This document shows positions 39,681 through 47,311 of a stretch of DNA of 64,000 nucleotides, piece after piece. A program made the position numbers and the translations under genes. Origin of the DNA: Streptomyces sp. HmicA12. Its GTDB lineage: Bacteria; Actinomycetota; Actinomycetes; Streptomycetales; Streptomycetaceae. Location of the stretch: contig NZ_KB891849.1 of NCBI RefSeq assembly GCF_000373565.1, positions 208,973-272,972 on the forward strand, written 5' to 3'. Positions within the stretch are counted from its first letter, which is position 1, and each line of letters starts with the position of its first letter. The notes beneath the pieces are model-generated. The model searched no databases. It saw nothing but the letters and a program-made list of their open reading frames with translations, and was not told where the DNA came from.

Positions 39681-40828
39681 GAGGAGTACGCGCTGTTCTC
39701 GTGGACGTAGTCGGCGGTCAGGTCGTTCGTCCAGATCGTCGCGGTCTCGGTGCCCGCGGCGAGGTCGGCGGTGACGACGACCTCCCGGAAGCGCATGTCG
39801 ACCTGGTCGCGGTCCTCGCCGACTCCGCCGTTCTTGCAGACCCAGACGCCGTTGATCGCGACGTTCAGCTGATCGGGCTCGAAGGCCGCCTTCGTCGTGC
39901 CGATGGCGGAGAGGACCCGGCCCCAGTTGGGGTCTTCGCCGTGGATGGCGCACTTGAGGAGGTTGTTCCGGGCGATGGAGCGGCCCACCTCGACGGCGTC
40001 GTCCTCGCTCGCGGCGTTGATCACCTCGACCTTGATGTCCTTGCTGGCGCCCTCGGCGTCGCCGATGAGCTGCCGGCCGAGGTCGTCGCAGACGGTCTTC
40101 ACGGCGTGCGCGAACTCGGCGTACTCCGGGGCGACTTCGGACGCGCCGGAGGCGAGCAGCAGCACCGTGTCGTTCGTCGACATGCAGCCGTCGGAGTCGA
40201 CCCGGTCGAAGGTGACGCGGGTGGCGTCGCGCAGCGCCTTGTCCAGTACGTCGCTGTCGAGGTCGGCGTCGGTGGCGAGGACGACGAGCATGGTGGCGAG
40301 GCCGGGGGCGAGCATGCCCGCGCCCTTCGCCATGCCGCCGACCGTCCAGCCGTCGCCCTCGTACACGGCGGTCTTGTGCACGGTGTCGGTGGTCTTGATG
40401 GCGATGGCGGCCTTCTCGCCGCCGTGCTCGGACAGCTGCGCGGCGGCGGTGTCGACGCCGGGGAGCAGCTTGTCCATCGGGAGCAGGACGCCGATGAGGC
40501 CGGTGGAGGCGACGGCGACCTCCCCCGCGTTCAGGTCGAGGACCTCGGCGACCTTCTCGGCGGTGGCGTGCGTGTCCTGGAAGCCCTTCGGTCCCGTACA
40601 GGCGTTGGCGCCACCGGAGTTGAGGACGACGGCGGAGACGAGTCCGCCCTTGAGGACCTGCTCGGACCAGAGGACCGGGGCGGCCTTGACGCGGTTGGAG
40701 GTGAACACGCCCGCGGCCGCCAGGCGGGGGCCGCGGTTGACCACGAGGGCCAGGTCCGGGTTCCCGCTCTGCTTGATTCCGGCGGCGATGCCCGCGGCCT
40801 GGAATCCCTTGGCTGCCGTCACACTCAC
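39677..40828 (-). CDS. argJ: Glutamate N-acetyltransferase / amino-acid acetyltransferase
   Basis: 383 residues. Autoproteolysis should occur before Thr179 in GMLAPGLATMLVVL, giving the alpha and beta chains; Thr is then the nucleophile. It recycles the acetyl group from acetylornithine to glutamate, and in bifunctional forms also uses acetyl-CoA. GTG 40828 overlaps the argC stop by 4 nt. No argA was seen here, so a bifunctional enzyme is plausible. Confidence 0.95.
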   Translation of the reverse strand: MSVTAAKGFQAAGIAAGIKQSGNPDLALVVNRGPRLAAAGVFTSNRVKAAPVLWSEQVLKGGLVSAVVLNSGGANACTGPKGFQDTHATAEKVAEVLDLNAGEVAVASTGLIGVLLPMDKLLPGVDTAAAQLSEHGGEKAAIAIKTTDTVHKTAVYEGDGWTVGGMAKGAGMLAPGLATMLVVLATDADLDSDVLDKALRDATRVTFDRVDSDGCMSTNDTVLLLASGASEVAPEYAEFAHAVKTVCDDLGRQLIGDAEGASKDIKVEVINAASEDDAVEVGRSIARNNLLKCAIHGEDPNWGRVLSAIGTTKAAFEPDQLNVAINGVWVCKNGGVGEDRDQVDMRFREVVVTADLAAGTETATIWTNDLTADYVHENSAYSS

Positions 40829-41862
40829 GGCGCGACTCCGATCGTCGAGAGCCCGGTGGTCTCGTCCAGACCCAGGGCGATGTTCATGGATTGGATGGCA
40901 CCGCCTGCGGTGCCCTTGGTCAGGTTGTCGATGGCGCTGATCACGATGACGCGGCCCGTGTCGGACGCCGTCTCGTCGAACGCGACCTGGATCTGCACGG
41001 CGTTCGACCCGTACACGGCGGCCGTCTGCGGCCACTGGCCCTCGGGCAGCAGGTGCACGAACGGCTCGTCGGCGTACGCCTTCTCGTACGCGGCGCGCAC
41101 GGCTTCGGCGGTGACGCCCGGGACGGCCTTGGCGCTGCACGTGGCGAGGATGCCGCGCGGCATCGGGGCGAGGGTCGGCGTGAAGGAGACGCTCACCCGG
41201 TGGCCGGCCGCCGCGCCGAGGTTCTGGATCATCTCGGGGGTGTGCCGGTGGCCGCCGCCCACGCCGTACGGCGACATGTTCCCCATGACCTCGCTGCCGA
41301 GGAGGTGGGGCTTGGCCGCCTTGCCCGCGCCGGAGGTGCCGGACGCGGCGACGATCACGGCCTCGCTCTCCACGAGCCCCGCCCCGTACGCGGGGACGAG
41401 CGCCAGCGAGACGGCCGTCGGGTAGCAGCCGGGCACCGCGATGCGCTTGGACCCCTCCAGCGCGGCGCGACCACCCGGCAGTTCGGGGAGGCCGTAGGGC
41501 CAGGTGCCCGCGTGCGGGCTGCCGTAGAACTTCTCCCAGTCGGCGGCGTCCTTCAGCCGGAAGTCGGCCCCCATGTCGACCACGAGGACGTCCGGGCCGA
41601 GCTGCTCGGCGACGGCGGCGGACTGCCCGTGCGGCAGCGCCAGGAAGACGACGTCGTGCCCGGCGAGCACCTCGGGGGTGGTCGCCTCGAGGACGCGGTC
41701 GGCGAGCGGGAGCAGGTGGGGCTGGAGCGCACCGAGTCGCTGTCCCGCGTTCGAGTTGCCCGTCAGGGCGCCGATCTCCACCTCGGGGTGGGCGAGCAGC
41801 AGGCGCAGGACTTCGCCGCCCGCGTATCCGCTCGCTCCAGCCACTGCTGCGCGTACCGCCAT
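40825..41862 (-). CDS. argC: N-acetyl-gamma-glutamyl-phosphate reductase
   Basis: 345 residues. NADP site AVAGASGYAGGEVLRLL; active-site Cys146 in AVPGCYPTAVSL; GHRHTPEM has the conserved His. It reduces N-acetylglutamyl phosphate to the semialdehyde. It is first in argCJBDR; ATG 41862 follows TAGGAGGAGGG, a strong ribosome site. Expression should be high and ArgR-controlled. Confidence 0.97.
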   Translation of the reverse strand: MAVRAAVAGASGYAGGEVLRLLLAHPEVEIGALTGNSNAGQRLGALQPHLLPLADRVLEATTPEVLAGHDVVFLALPHGQSAAVAEQLGPDVLVVDMGADFRLKDAADWEKFYGSPHAGTWPYGLPELPGGRAALEGSKRIAVPGCYPTAVSLALVPAYGAGLVESEAVIVAASGTSGAGKAAKPHLLGSEVMGNMSPYGVGGGHRHTPEMIQNLGAAAGHRVSVSFTPTLAPMPRGILATCSAKAVPGVTAEAVRAAYEKAYADEPFVHLLPEGQWPQTAAVYGSNAVQIQVAFDETASDTGRVIVISAIDNLTKGTAGGAIQSMNIALGLDETTGLSTIGVAP

Positions 41863-41886
41863 GGAACCCTCCTCCTAGATGGCATG

Positions 41887-41916
41887 ACTATACGTCTCCA
41901 TGCACGTTTATGCAAT
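41887..41916 (-). promoter_or_regulatory. argC promoter with ARG box
   Basis: On the minus strand, -35 TTGCAT (41910-41915), a 17-bp spacer and -10 TATAGT (41887-41892). ATTGCATAAACGTGCATGG covers the -35 and spacer with two TGCAT half-sites, so ArgR would block polymerase. Transcription should begin about 20 nt before argC. Confidence 0.8.
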
Positions 41917-42020
41917 CGACCTTCAGTGTGCGCTGATGGCGAGAGGGCGGGAGAGGCGCCTGGGATAGCGTCGTTCCCGCTCTCCGCGCAGGTGAGCCTC
42001 GGGCGGGCGAGAGGGATGGC

Positions 42021-42548
42021 ATGCGGTTTCGGGTGCGCGGGCGGAGCTCGGGCTGGTGGATCACGTTCGGGGTGATCGCGTTCGGCGGGCTCTTCCTGAC
42101 CATCGGACTGATCATGACGGGGGTGTCCGTCTCATTCCTGGCGAGCGCCGAACGCGCGCAGGGCACCGTGGTGTCGCTGGAGTGGTCGCAGGGCGGCTCC
42201 GGCAGCGGCTCCCGCGGCACGTCGCGGTCCGGCAGCGGGCCGACGGCGCACCCGGTGGTCGCGTTCACCCCGGCGGGCGGCGGGCTGACGACGTTCCGCA
42301 GCTCGACGGGGACCAACCCGCCCGCGTACGAGAGGGGCGAGCGGGTCGAGGTGCTCTACCGCGCCGACGACCCCGGGGACGCGCAGATCAACGGGTTCGC
42401 GTCGATGTGGCTGCTGCCGCTGATCTTCACCGGGATCGGCCTGCTGATCAGCGGGATCGGCACGGCGGTGGCGATGACGAGCCCGCGGCGGCGCCGCAGG
42501 GCCGCGACGGCGCCGGTCCGGCTCGACAAGGCGCCCGCCACCCGTTGA
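42021..42548 (+). CDS. DUF3592 membrane protein
   Basis: 175 residues. Two membrane helices (WWITFGVIAFGGLFLTIGLI, 12-31, and LLPLIFTGIGLLISGIGTAVA, about 131-151) enclose an external beta domain of DUF3592 type: RAQGTVVSLEW, HPVVAFTPAGG, YERGERVEVLYRADDPGDAQI. A Ser/Gly-rich loop (GGSGSGSRGTSRSGSG) interrupts the first sheet. The function is unknown. It ends 33 bp before the arsR gene, whose -35 box overlaps its stop codon. Confidence 0.8.
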   Translation: MRFRVRGRSSGWWITFGVIAFGGLFLTIGLIMTGVSVSFLASAERAQGTVVSLEWSQGGSGSGSRGTSRSGSGPTAHPVVAFTPAGGGLTTFRSSTGTNPPAYERGERVEVLYRADDPGDAQINGFASMWLLPLIFTGIGLLISGIGTAVAMTSPRRRRRAATAPVRLDKAPATR

Positions 42549-42574
42549 TAGGCAAGTACCGGCTTGCCTATGGT
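42545..42574 (+). promoter_or_regulatory. ArsR promoter with operator filling the spacer
   Basis: -35 TTGATA (42545-42550) and -10 TATGGT (42569-42574) are separated by 18 bp, exactly the palindrome GGCAAG-taccgg-CTTGCC (42551-42568). The start codon follows seven bases later. Confidence 0.68.
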
Positions 42575-42581
42575 GGGGGGT

Positions 42582-42893
42582 GTGGCCCATGACGTGTTCA
42601 AAGCTCTGGCCGACCCCACCCGTCGCACCATCCTCGACGAGCTGACGGAGAAGTCCGGCCAGACACTGTTCGAGATCTGTGCGCGGCTGAGCATGCGGCA
42701 CGGGCTCGGCATCTCGCGTCAGGCGGTCTCCCAGCATCTGGCGGTACTGGAGGCCGCCGGGCTCGTCGAGACCCGGCGGGAGGGCCGCTACAAGTTCCAC
42801 GACCTGAACACGGAGCCGCTGCGGCAGATCGCCGAGCGGTGGCGTGTGTCCGAGCCGCCCGAGCCGCCCGAACCGGAGGAGAGCACCCCGTGA
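42582..42893 (+). CDS. ArsR-family transcriptional regulator
   Basis: 103 residues from GTG 42582 (VAHDVFKALADPTRRTILDEL). The helix-turn-helix is GISRQAVSQHLAVLEAAGLVETRREGRYKFHDL. No Cys pairs of metal-sensing ArsR are present, so it is of the SdpR-like, metal-independent kind often paired with a small-molecule enzyme. The upstream ATG 42570 overlaps the -10 box, so the GTG with a leaderless mRNA fits better. It overlaps the next gene by 4 nt (GTGA). Confidence 0.85.
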   Translation: MAHDVFKALADPTRRTILDELTEKSGQTLFEICARLSMRHGLGISRQAVSQHLAVLEAAGLVETRREGRYKFHDLNTEPLRQIAERWRVSEPPEPPEPEESTP

Positions 42894-43282
42894 AGATCCA
42901 TATGACCAGTGTCTTCGTCGACGACCAGGCCAAGGCCGCGCACTTCTACACGGAGATCCTCGGATTCCGGAAGAAGCACGACGTCCCGGTGGGCGAGACG
43001 CACCGTTGGCTGACCGTCGTGTCGCCCGACGAGCCGAACGGCACGGAACTTCTCCTGGAGCCCGCCGCGCACCCGGCAGCCAGGACCTATCGCGACGCGC
43101 TCGTCGAGGACGGTATTCCGCTGGCCCAGTTCGCCGTCGACGACGTGAAGGCGGAGTACGAGCGGCTGACGGCTCTCGGGGTCCGTTTCACGCAGGAGCC
43201 GGTGGAGATGGGCCCGGTCACCACCGCCGTCTTCGACGACACCGTCGGCAACCTGATCCAGATCGCGACCGAGCCGCAGTAG
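42890..43282 (+). CDS. VOC/glyoxalase-family protein
   Basis: 130 residues of one glyoxalase/bleomycin-resistance fold with two beta-alpha-beta-beta-beta modules: MTSVFVDDQAKAAHFYTEILGFR and FAVDDVKAEYERLTALGVRFTQEPVEMG...VFDDTVGNLIQIA. His4 in KIHMTSVFVD and Glu in NGTELLLEP are candidate metal ligands. The substrate is unknown. It is translationally coupled to ArsR and may be its regulated partner; pairs like this are common in Actinobacteria. Confidence 0.85.
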   Translation: MKIHMTSVFVDDQAKAAHFYTEILGFRKKHDVPVGETHRWLTVVSPDEPNGTELLLEPAAHPAARTYRDALVEDGIPLAQFAVDDVKAEYERLTALGVRFTQEPVEMGPVTTAVFDDTVGNLIQIATEPQ

Positions 43283-43363
43283 CCCGGCCGACGGGACTGT
43301 CGGTGCCGTGCACCATCATGCGAGGCGCGAATCGGTGGGCACGCGCGCGTGGAGGGGACTGCG

Positions 43364-44650
43364 GTGGACGTGATCGAGGATCTCGCCGACCCGGACCGCC
43401 GGGAGGCGGCCCAGGATCTGCTGGGCGCGCTCGGCGGCACGGTGGTGCCGAGGCTGCTGGCGGAGCTGGTCGACGAGGAGTCCTCGGTGCCGCACGACGC
43501 GATCAGGTTCGTGCTGACCCGGAGCATCGGCGCGGCCGCCTACGACCCCGTGGTGGCGGCCCTGGCCGGGGCGACGCGGGAGCGGGCGCGGCGCCGTCTC
43601 GGCCGCACCCTGTCGGCCATGCGGGACGTCGACCGCCACGTCGGGGCGCTGTCCCATCCGTCCGCGGAGGTACGCCGCTGCGCGGCCTTCGGCATCCAGT
43701 CCACCTGCTCGGTGGCGTACGGGCGCGAGCCGCGGCCCGACGTCGACTACGGCCTGCTCGCCGAGGCGCTGATCCCGCTGCTCGGCGATCCCGACCCGGA
43801 GGTGGCGCAGCGGGCGGAATGGGCGCTGAGCCTGCTGGGACCCGCCGTCGAGGAACCACTGCGCCGCGTGCGCGCGGAAGGCCCGGGACGGCTTCGGGCC
43901 GCCGCACTCTCCGTGCTCGCCGCGATCGGCGGCGAGGAGGCGCTGTCGGACGCGGACCGGGCCGCGGTGGACCGGCTGATCCGGATCAAGCTGCCCGGCG
44001 ACCGGGCGCGACCGCTGGACACCTGCTTCACGTCCTGGATCGCCGTCCCCGGCGGCGATCAGCAGGGTGTCGCCGAGTTGCTCGGTCTGTACGACGCGCG
44101 CCCCGTGACCTTCGCGCTCGGGCACAGCGTGGGGCAGCACGACAGTGACGACGGCGCCGAGTACGGCCGGGTCCACGTCACCGCGGAGGTGGACGGCTGG
44201 ACGCTGGTCCTCGGTCCCTGGTGCAACCCGGTCGACACGGAGCGCGCCGAGGACGTTCTGCGCCTCGTCACGGAACTGAGCCGCCGCTACGGCCGCGCCC
44301 AGGCGTACTGCTTCGGTGAGCACGGCGGCGGTTCGGGCTGGCTGGTCGCCGAGCGCGGGGCCGCCGTACGCCGCCTCAGCGCTTCCGGGAGGGACGGCGA
44401 CGCCCGGTTCACGCTGGGCGAGCGGCTGCCCGAGGAGCTCGCGGCCGGCGCCGACGAGGGGGCCGACCCGGACGACGCGGAGGAGTGGGCGGACTTCGCC
44501 ACGTACCTCGCGCCGCCGCTCGCGCGGAAACTGGGCGTCAGCCCCTTCGACCTGGGCCCGCGCACCGAGGTGCGCGGAGCCGGGATCGTGGCGCTCACGC
44601 CGTACGCGCGCGAGCACGGCAGGCCGCGCACCGGCGCCTACCTCGTCTGA
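43364..44650 (+). CDS. HEAT-repeat protein, unknown
   Basis: 428 residues from GTG 43364, seven bases after GGAGGGG; GTG 43349 is also possible. Residues 1-205 are HEAT-like alpha pairs (ADPDRREAAQDLLGALGG, LSHPSAEVRRCAAFGIQS, LGDPDPEVAQRAEWALSLLG, RLRAAALSVLAAIGG). Residues 250-428 form a separate globular domain with FALGHSVGQHDSDDGAEYGRVHVT and WTLVLGPWCN, which I do not recognise. HEAT repeats usually mediate protein contacts. Its 3' end overlaps the convergent AlaRS-like gene by 13 bp. Confidence 0.8.
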   Translation: MDVIEDLADPDRREAAQDLLGALGGTVVPRLLAELVDEESSVPHDAIRFVLTRSIGAAAYDPVVAALAGATRERARRRLGRTLSAMRDVDRHVGALSHPSAEVRRCAAFGIQSTCSVAYGREPRPDVDYGLLAEALIPLLGDPDPEVAQRAEWALSLLGPAVEEPLRRVRAEGPGRLRAAALSVLAAIGGEEALSDADRAAVDRLIRIKLPGDRARPLDTCFTSWIAVPGGDQQGVAELLGLYDARPVTFALGHSVGQHDSDDGAEYGRVHVTAEVDGWTLVLGPWCNPVDTERAEDVLRLVTELSRRYGRAQAYCFGEHGGGSGWLVAERGAAVRRLSASGRDGDARFTLGERLPEELAAGADEGADPDDAEEWADFATYLAPPLARKLGVSPFDLGPRTEVRGAGIVALTPYAREHGRPRTGAYLV

Positions 44651-45858
44651 CGCCCGGACCCGGTCTCGATCTCCCGCTCGTCCCGCAGATTCCGTACGAG
44701 ATCGCGCGGCAGGCCGTGGGTGTCGTGCAGGTAGTGCAGGTCCTCCTCCGTGAGCGGGCCGCGGAAGCGCGGCCGGTCGAGCACCGTGCGGCCGACCTCC
44801 AGGAGGCGCCGGAAGCGCCGCTCCTCGTCGACCAGCAGCCGGCGCACCACCTCGGGATCGATGTCCTGGCGGAAGTGGTCCCGGGTGTGCTCGATCAGCT
44901 CCCCCGGCAGATCCCCCAGACCGCGGGACGGGTCGTCGCGCCACAGCGTGGTGAGGACGCGCCGGACGAGTCGGCGCAGGACGTAGCCGCGGCCGGTGTT
45001 GGACGGGCGGACACCGTCCCCGAGGACCACGACGGCCGAGCGCAGATGATCGGTGACGAGCCGCGTCGACGTCTCGTCCAACGATCCCCACAGACCGGGC
45101 AGGTGGTGCCGCCACGGGGAGAAGACGTCGCAGTCGAACACCGAGGTGCGGCCCTGCAGGAGCGTGGCCAGGCGTTCCAGGCCGAGGCCCGTGTCGACGT
45201 TGCGCCGGGGCAGGGGCACGAGCGAGCCGTCGGGGCCGTTGCGGTGGCCCATCATCACGTGGTTCCACACCTCCACCCAGCGCTCGTCCCCGGTGGGCGT
45301 GGACTGCGGCGGAGTGTCGCCGGTCCACAGGAACATCTCGGAGTCGGGCCCGCACGGACCGGTCGGCCCGCCCGACCACCAGTTGTCGTCGACGGTGAGC
45401 TCCACCGGCACACCGAGCCGCTGCCACGTCTCCAGCGATCCGGTGTCGGGACCACTGCGCTCGTCGCCGCCGAAAACGGTGGCGTGGAGCCTGCCGGGAT
45501 CGATGCCGAACCCCTCGGTGAACAGCTCGTACCCCCATTCCAGGCTCTGTGGCAGCTCGTAGTCCCCGAGCGACCAGGTGCCGAGCATCTCGAAGACGGT
45601 CAGATGGGTGAGGTCACCGACCTCGCCCAGGTCCGTCGTGCGCAGACAGCGCTGGACGTTGACGAGCCGCGAGCCGAGCGGATGCGGACGTCGTCCTTCC
45701 AGGTACGGGGTGAGGGGGTGCATCCCGGACGTGGTGAACAGGACGGGGTCACCGGGCTCGGGCAACAGGGTGGACCCGGTGATCCGGCGATGGCCGCGTT
45801 CCTCGAAGTACTCGACGAAAGTGCGCAGGACGCCTTCAGTGGTCACGGGGTTGTTCAT
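44638..45858 (-). CDS. Truncated alanyl-tRNA synthetase paralogue
   Basis: 406 residues matching only the N-terminal catalytic and tRNA-recognition part of AlaRS (full enzymes are about 870-890). Class II motif 2 (RCLRTTDLGEVGDLTHLTVFEMLG), motif 3 (NVDTGLGLERLATLLQG) and the helical segment TGRGYVLRRLVRRVL are intact. The editing domain and C-Ala domain are missing, so mischarged Ser/Gly-tRNA would not be cleared. It may charge tRNA-Ala or alanylate another acceptor, or act in resistance. The ATG follows GAGGAGCACCCTC. A 22-aa leader ORF and a stable hairpin lie upstream. Confidence 0.82.
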   Translation of the reverse strand: MNNPVTTEGVLRTFVEYFEERGHRRITGSTLLPEPGDPVLFTTSGMHPLTPYLEGRRPHPLGSRLVNVQRCLRTTDLGEVGDLTHLTVFEMLGTWSLGDYELPQSLEWGYELFTEGFGIDPGRLHATVFGGDERSGPDTGSLETWQRLGVPVELTVDDNWWSGGPTGPCGPDSEMFLWTGDTPPQSTPTGDERWVEVWNHVMMGHRNGPDGSLVPLPRRNVDTGLGLERLATLLQGRTSVFDCDVFSPWRHHLPGLWGSLDETSTRLVTDHLRSAVVVLGDGVRPSNTGRGYVLRRLVRRVLTTLWRDDPSRGLGDLPGELIEHTRDHFRQDIDPEVVRRLLVDEERRFRRLLEVGRTVLDRPRFRGPLTEEDLHYLHDTHGLPRDLVRNLRDEREIETGSGRQTR

Positions 45859-45945
45859 GAGGGTGCTCCTCGGTGTGTGTGCGGGACGGCACCGGAAGGC
45901 GGGTGCGCACGATCACCGGGAGCCGGGCGGAAGGCCCTGCATGTC

Positions 45946-45972
45946 ATCGGCGCACCGTTTCCGGTCGCCGAC
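45946..45972 (-). promoter_or_regulatory. GAAA-tetraloop hairpin in leader of AlaRS-like gene
   Basis: On the minus strand, GTCGGCG-ACCG-GAAA-CGGT-(G)-CGCCGAT: an 11-bp stem with one bulge and a GNRA loop, between the leader ORF stop and the AlaRS-like gene. No U-run. Confidence 0.55.
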
Positions 45973-45984
45973 GGGAGGAAAGCG

Positions 45985-46053
45985 TCAGACGGCGGCAACC
46001 GGCGAGCTGGTCGCTCGCGCGGTCGCGGTGTTGGTTCGGCCGATGACGTTCAT
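45985..46053 (-). CDS. 22-aa leader ORF before AlaRS-like gene
   Basis: ATG 46053 to TGA 45985-45987. The peptide begins MNVIGRTNTAT and ends ARATSSPVAAV; five of 22 codons are Ala, two in tandem near the end. TACCGT is a -10 box six bases before the ATG with no ribosome site, so it is probably leaderless. It precedes an alanyl-tRNA synthetase paralogue by 126 nt that folds into a hairpin, which suggests control by alanine-codon translation. The Ala content is only moderately above background, so this remains a candidate. Confidence 0.45.
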   Translation of the reverse strand: MNVIGRTNTATARATSSPVAAV

Positions 46054-46225
46054 GGGCCGACGGTAACGCGGCGGGGCGCGGTGGTGCATCCGCATTTCCT
46101 GTGGGCCGCATCGCGCGGCCGGTCACCGCAGGGCGCTTGCCCTGGAGCGCACTCGAAGTCGTACGGTCGGCGGCATCCCACATCGGCGGAGCAAGCAGGA
46201 TCAGCACATTCTCAGGAGGCAGCTC

Positions 46226-47218
46226 ATGACCGGACTTCCCACGCGTCGGCTCGGCTCCCTCACCGTCTCGGCCCAGGGCCTGGGCTGCATGGGGATGAGC
46301 CATGCCTACGGCGCGTCGGACGACGAGCAGTCCATCGGGACCCTGCACCGCGCCCTCGACCTCGGCGTCACCCTTCTCGACACGTCCGACTTCTACGGGG
46401 CGGGGCACAACGAACAGTTGATCGGGCGTGCCCTCGCCGCCCCCGGGCGCCGCGAACAGGCCGTCCTGGCGACGAAGTTCGGCTTCGCCAACCGGCTCGG
46501 CGAGTCCACGCGGATCCGCGGTGACGCGGCGTACGTACGTGAGGCGTGCGAGGCGTCGCTGCGCCGCCTCGGGGTGGATCACATCGACCTGTACTACCTG
46601 CACCGTGTCGACCGGAGCGTGCCGATCGAGGAGACCGTGGGCGCGATGGCCGAGCTGGTGAAGGAGGGCAAGGTCCGGCATCTGGGCCTGTCCGAGACGG
46701 GCCCCGACACGCTGCGCCGGGCCCACGCCACGCACCCGATCGCGGCGCTGCAGAGCGAGTTCTCGCTGTGGACGCGCGATTTGGAGGCCGAAGTGCTGCC
46801 GGTGTGCCGGGAGTTGGGGATCGGGCTCGTGCCGTTCTCGCCGCTCGGCCGGGGTTTCCTCACGGGCCGGTACAGGTCGACCGAGAACCTCCCCGAGACC
46901 GACATGCGGCGCGGCCAGCCCCGCTTCACCGACGGCAACCTGGAGCGCAACCTGGCGATCGTGGCCCGCCTGGAGGAGCTCGCGGCCAAAAAGGGAGTCA
47001 CGGCGGGGCAGTTGGCACTTGCCTGGGTCCAGCACCAGGGCGACGACGTGGTGCCGATCCCCGGAACCCGCCGCCAGAAGTACCTGGAGGAGAACGTCAC
47101 GGCCGCCACGCTGAACCTGTCGGCCGACGAGCTCGCGGCGATCGAGTCGGCGGCGCCGGCCGGTGCGGTGGCGGGCGCCCGCTACGACGACAACAGCATC
47201 AAGTTCGTGAACGGCTAG
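46226..47218 (+). CDS. Aldo/keto reductase
   Basis: 330 residues, AKR fold of the AKR13/YajO-like branch. LLDTSDFYGAGHNEQLIGRAL holds catalytic Asp and Tyr, LATKFGF holds Lys and IDLYYLHRVDRSVP holds the active-site His. The NADPH site is at VPIPGTRRQKYLEENV. It reduces aldehydes or ketones with NADPH; substrate unknown. AGGAGGCAGCTC precedes the ATG. It is divergent from the AlaRS-like leader region. Confidence 0.9.
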   Translation: MTGLPTRRLGSLTVSAQGLGCMGMSHAYGASDDEQSIGTLHRALDLGVTLLDTSDFYGAGHNEQLIGRALAAPGRREQAVLATKFGFANRLGESTRIRGDAAYVREACEASLRRLGVDHIDLYYLHRVDRSVPIEETVGAMAELVKEGKVRHLGLSETGPDTLRRAHATHPIAALQSEFSLWTRDLEAEVLPVCRELGIGLVPFSPLGRGFLTGRYRSTENLPETDMRRGQPRFTDGNLERNLAIVARLEELAAKKGVTAGQLALAWVQHQGDDVVPIPGTRRQKYLEENVTAATLNLSADELAAIESAAPAGAVAGARYDDNSIKFVNG

Positions 47219-47222
47219 GCGA

Positions 47223-47276
47223 ATACGGATACGGATACGGATACGGATACGGATACGGATACGGCGGCGGCGGCGG
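47223..47276. repeat. Seven-copy ATACGG repeat and CGG run
   Basis: ATACGG is repeated seven times perfectly (47223-47264) and runs into CGG repeats to about 47276, five bases after the aldo/keto reductase stop. The A+T content is unusual for this genome. It could vary by slippage. Confidence 0.9.
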
Positions 47277-47311
47277 CGCGGGAACGCCTTGCGACACCGC
47301 CGCCACCTGCC

